Positions 12,899 through 14,034 of a stretch of DNA of 14,034 bases are shown in pieces. Position 1 is the first letter of the stretch, and each line of letters starts with the position of its first letter. The position numbers and the translations under genes are program-made. The stretch spans positions 1-14,034 of the forward strand of contig SDNM01000009.1 in the NCBI GenBank assembly GCA_004524385.1. The letters are read 5' to 3'. Source of the stretch: Promethearchaeota archaeon. GTDB taxonomy: Archaea; Asgardarchaeota; Lokiarchaeia; Sigyniarchaeales; SOKP01. The notes under the pieces were generated by a model that did not search any database, had not been told where the DNA came from, and worked only from the letters and a program-made list of their open reading frames with translations.

Positions 12899-14034
12899 AT
12901 CAAGCTTAAAGTAAAGAAAATCAATTTTGAAACTGGCACAACTAAGGATGTTATAATTAATGCTAACGATGCTAAAAAACTTAATTTAAAAGCTGGAGAT
13001 CGTATCACTATAAAAAAGCCGGAATTTACGTCTATAAATGATAAATATCGTGTCGCAATTCTACAGATTGCTTATTCAGATTCTGTTGTAGCTCCGGGTG
13101 AAATTGGCATTTTCATAGATACTATTAGAGATTTTCAAAATAATACGGAAGTTTCAATAAAACCAATAGATCCTCCGGATTCCTTTAAATTCATAAAGAA
13201 AAAAATTAATGGATTAAAATTAACTGGTGAAGAAATTAATAGGATCATCTCAGATTCAGTTTCAGGTCATCTATCTCCAATTGAATTAGCTTCATTTATT
13301 ACAGGTGTTTCTATTAACGGTATGGACAACGAAGAGATGACAGCTATGACTCTAGCAGAAGCTAAAAGTGGAAATATATTTGATTTTGGTCCTGAGGTCT
13401 ATGATAAACATTCAACAGGCGGAGTACCCGGTAATAAAGTTAGTCTAATTATCGTTCCAATTGTTGCTGCTGCTGGATTGACGATTCCCAAAACAAGTAC
13501 TCGTGCAATTACATCACCATCGGGAACTGCTGATAGTATGGAAGTGTTGGCACCAGTTGCTTTTGATTCAGAGGACTTAAAGAAAATTGTATCTCAATTA
13601 AATGCTTGCATTGTCTGGGGGGGAGCTCTTGATTTGGCTCCAGCAGATAATATCCTGATAGAAATTGAACGACCATTGAGGATGGATCCCTTTGGTTTGA
13701 TGATTCCCTCTATATTGACGAAAAAACTCTCTGTTGGCGTAAAGAAAATAGTCTTAGATATTCCAGTAGGAACAGGGACAAAATTTACGACCCCCAATGA
13801 TGGAAAGAAATTCGCTCATTTGTTTAAAGAAATAGCAAAAAATGTTGGTCTTGAGGCTGAATGTGCGCTAACCTTAGCCCATCAACCTATTGGGCATAGT
13901 ATTGGACCTGCAATTGAAGCTAAGGAAGCTTTAACTCTGCTTAGAGATTATAATGCAGGCCCTAATTCCTTAATTGAAAAATCAACTTCTTTAGCGGGAA
14001 TAATTCTTGAGATGGGAGGAAAAGCGGAAAAAGG
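12899..14034 (+). CDS. deoA: AMP phosphorylase, 3' end cut by window edge
   Basis: Archaeal AMP phosphorylase splits AMP with phosphate to adenine and ribose 1,5-bisphosphate, which feeds type III RubisCO. About 378 of ~500 residues are present, no stop. Seen: N-terminal IKLKVKKINFETG plus LKAGDRITI, VAPGEIGIF, GHLSPIELASFITG, then the phosphate-binding KHSTGGVPGNKVS, TSTRAITSPSGTADSMEV, IVWGGALDLAPAD and HQPIGHSIGPAIEAKEAL. All are typical of the thymidine/AMP phosphorylase family. The start is abnormal: the family begins M-K-L-K-V-K, but here the matching codon is ATC, with TAA directly before it at 12896-12898 and no ATG/GTG/TTG in frame for over 100 codons. ATG 12892 is one frame off. An ATC start, a +1 shift near GCT TAA A, or an assembly error could explain this. 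The gene lies 56 bases after the TPR gene. Confidence 0.93.
   Translation, partial: MKLKVKKINFETGTTKDVIINANDAKKLNLKAGDRITIKKPEFTSINDKYRVAILQIAYSDSVVAPGEIGIFIDTIRDFQNNTEVSIKPIDPPDSFKFIKKKINGLKLTGEEINRIISDSVSGHLSPIELASFITGVSINGMDNEEMTAMTLAEAKSGNIFDFGPEVYDKHSTGGVPGNKVSLIIVPIVAAAGLTIPKTSTRAITSPSGTADSMEVLAPVAFDSEDLKKIVSQLNACIVWGGALDLAPADNILIEIERPLRMDPFGLMIPSILTKKLSVGVKKIVLDIPVGTGTKFTTPNDGKKFAHLFKEIAKNVGLEAECALTLAHQPIGHSIGPAIEAKEALTLLRDYNAGPNSLIEKSTSLAGIILEMGGKAEK

Noticed and set aside
12778..13008. Minus-strand frame across the TPR/AMP phosphorylase junction
   Set aside because: Antisense to two recognised genes; no family likeness.
13594..13797. Minus-strand frame inside the AMP phosphorylase
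   Set aside because: Shadow of a conserved catalytic region on the + strand.

Overview
The window looks like a piece of an archaeal genome, most likely an Asgard archaeon of the Lokiarchaeia type. It is AT-rich with A/T-rich intergenic spacers. It carries an archaeal AMP phosphorylase, an HdrA and a VhuD/MvhD that each need two in-frame UGA codons read as selenocysteine (Sec), a eukaryote-like SECIS candidate, and a cytosolic SNAP-like TPR protein with C-terminal beta-sandwich domains. Sec in HdrA and VhuD with eukaryote-like SECIS elements is known from Lokiarchaeota; the taxonomic placement of this window is inference.

Region by region. (1) 1-2297, + strand: the 3' part of a GT4 glycosyltransferase fused to a six-hairpin domain (cut by the window edge), then a complete GT4 glycosyltransferase behind a strong Shine-Dalgarno. 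(2) 2354-2897, + strand: two overlapping gene pieces, a DtxR-like metal repressor remnant and a HisRS anticodon-binding domain with no catalytic core. A hairpin ends this block. (3) 2920-6258, - strand: a Gfo/Idh/MocA oxidoreductase cut after its NAD-binding start, a molybdopterin oxidoreductase with an altered N-terminal Fe-S motif, and a double-length nitroreductase. (4) 6415-7332, +: pyrF of the long (type 2) class; 7358-7774, -: a four-helix membrane protein. (5) 7987-10453, +: the selenoprotein operon hdrA-vhuD, four UGA-Sec codons in all. Only 4 bases separate the two genes, so hdrA has no 3' UTR of its own; the SECIS-like hairpin after vhuD (about 10446-10512) would have to serve both. 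A tail-like coding fragment follows. (6) 10629-11158, -: two small zinc-ribbon proteins. (7) 11159-11531: a gene-free spacer with several inverted repeats. (8) 11532-12842, +: the TPR/beta-sandwich protein. (9) 12899-end, +: AMP phosphorylase, open at the window edge and lacking any ATG/GTG/TTG start at the conserved N-terminus.

How the genes fit together: HdrA and VhuD are parts of the heterodisulfide reductase/[NiFe]-hydrogenase electron-bifurcating machinery; the other subunits (HdrB/C, hydrogenase) are not here. pyrF (pyrimidine synthesis) and AMP phosphorylase (nucleotide salvage) belong to nucleotide metabolism but are not in one operon. The two glycosyltransferases probably make or modify a cell-surface or storage glycan. 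I found no rRNA, tRNA, CRISPR array or insertion sequence.
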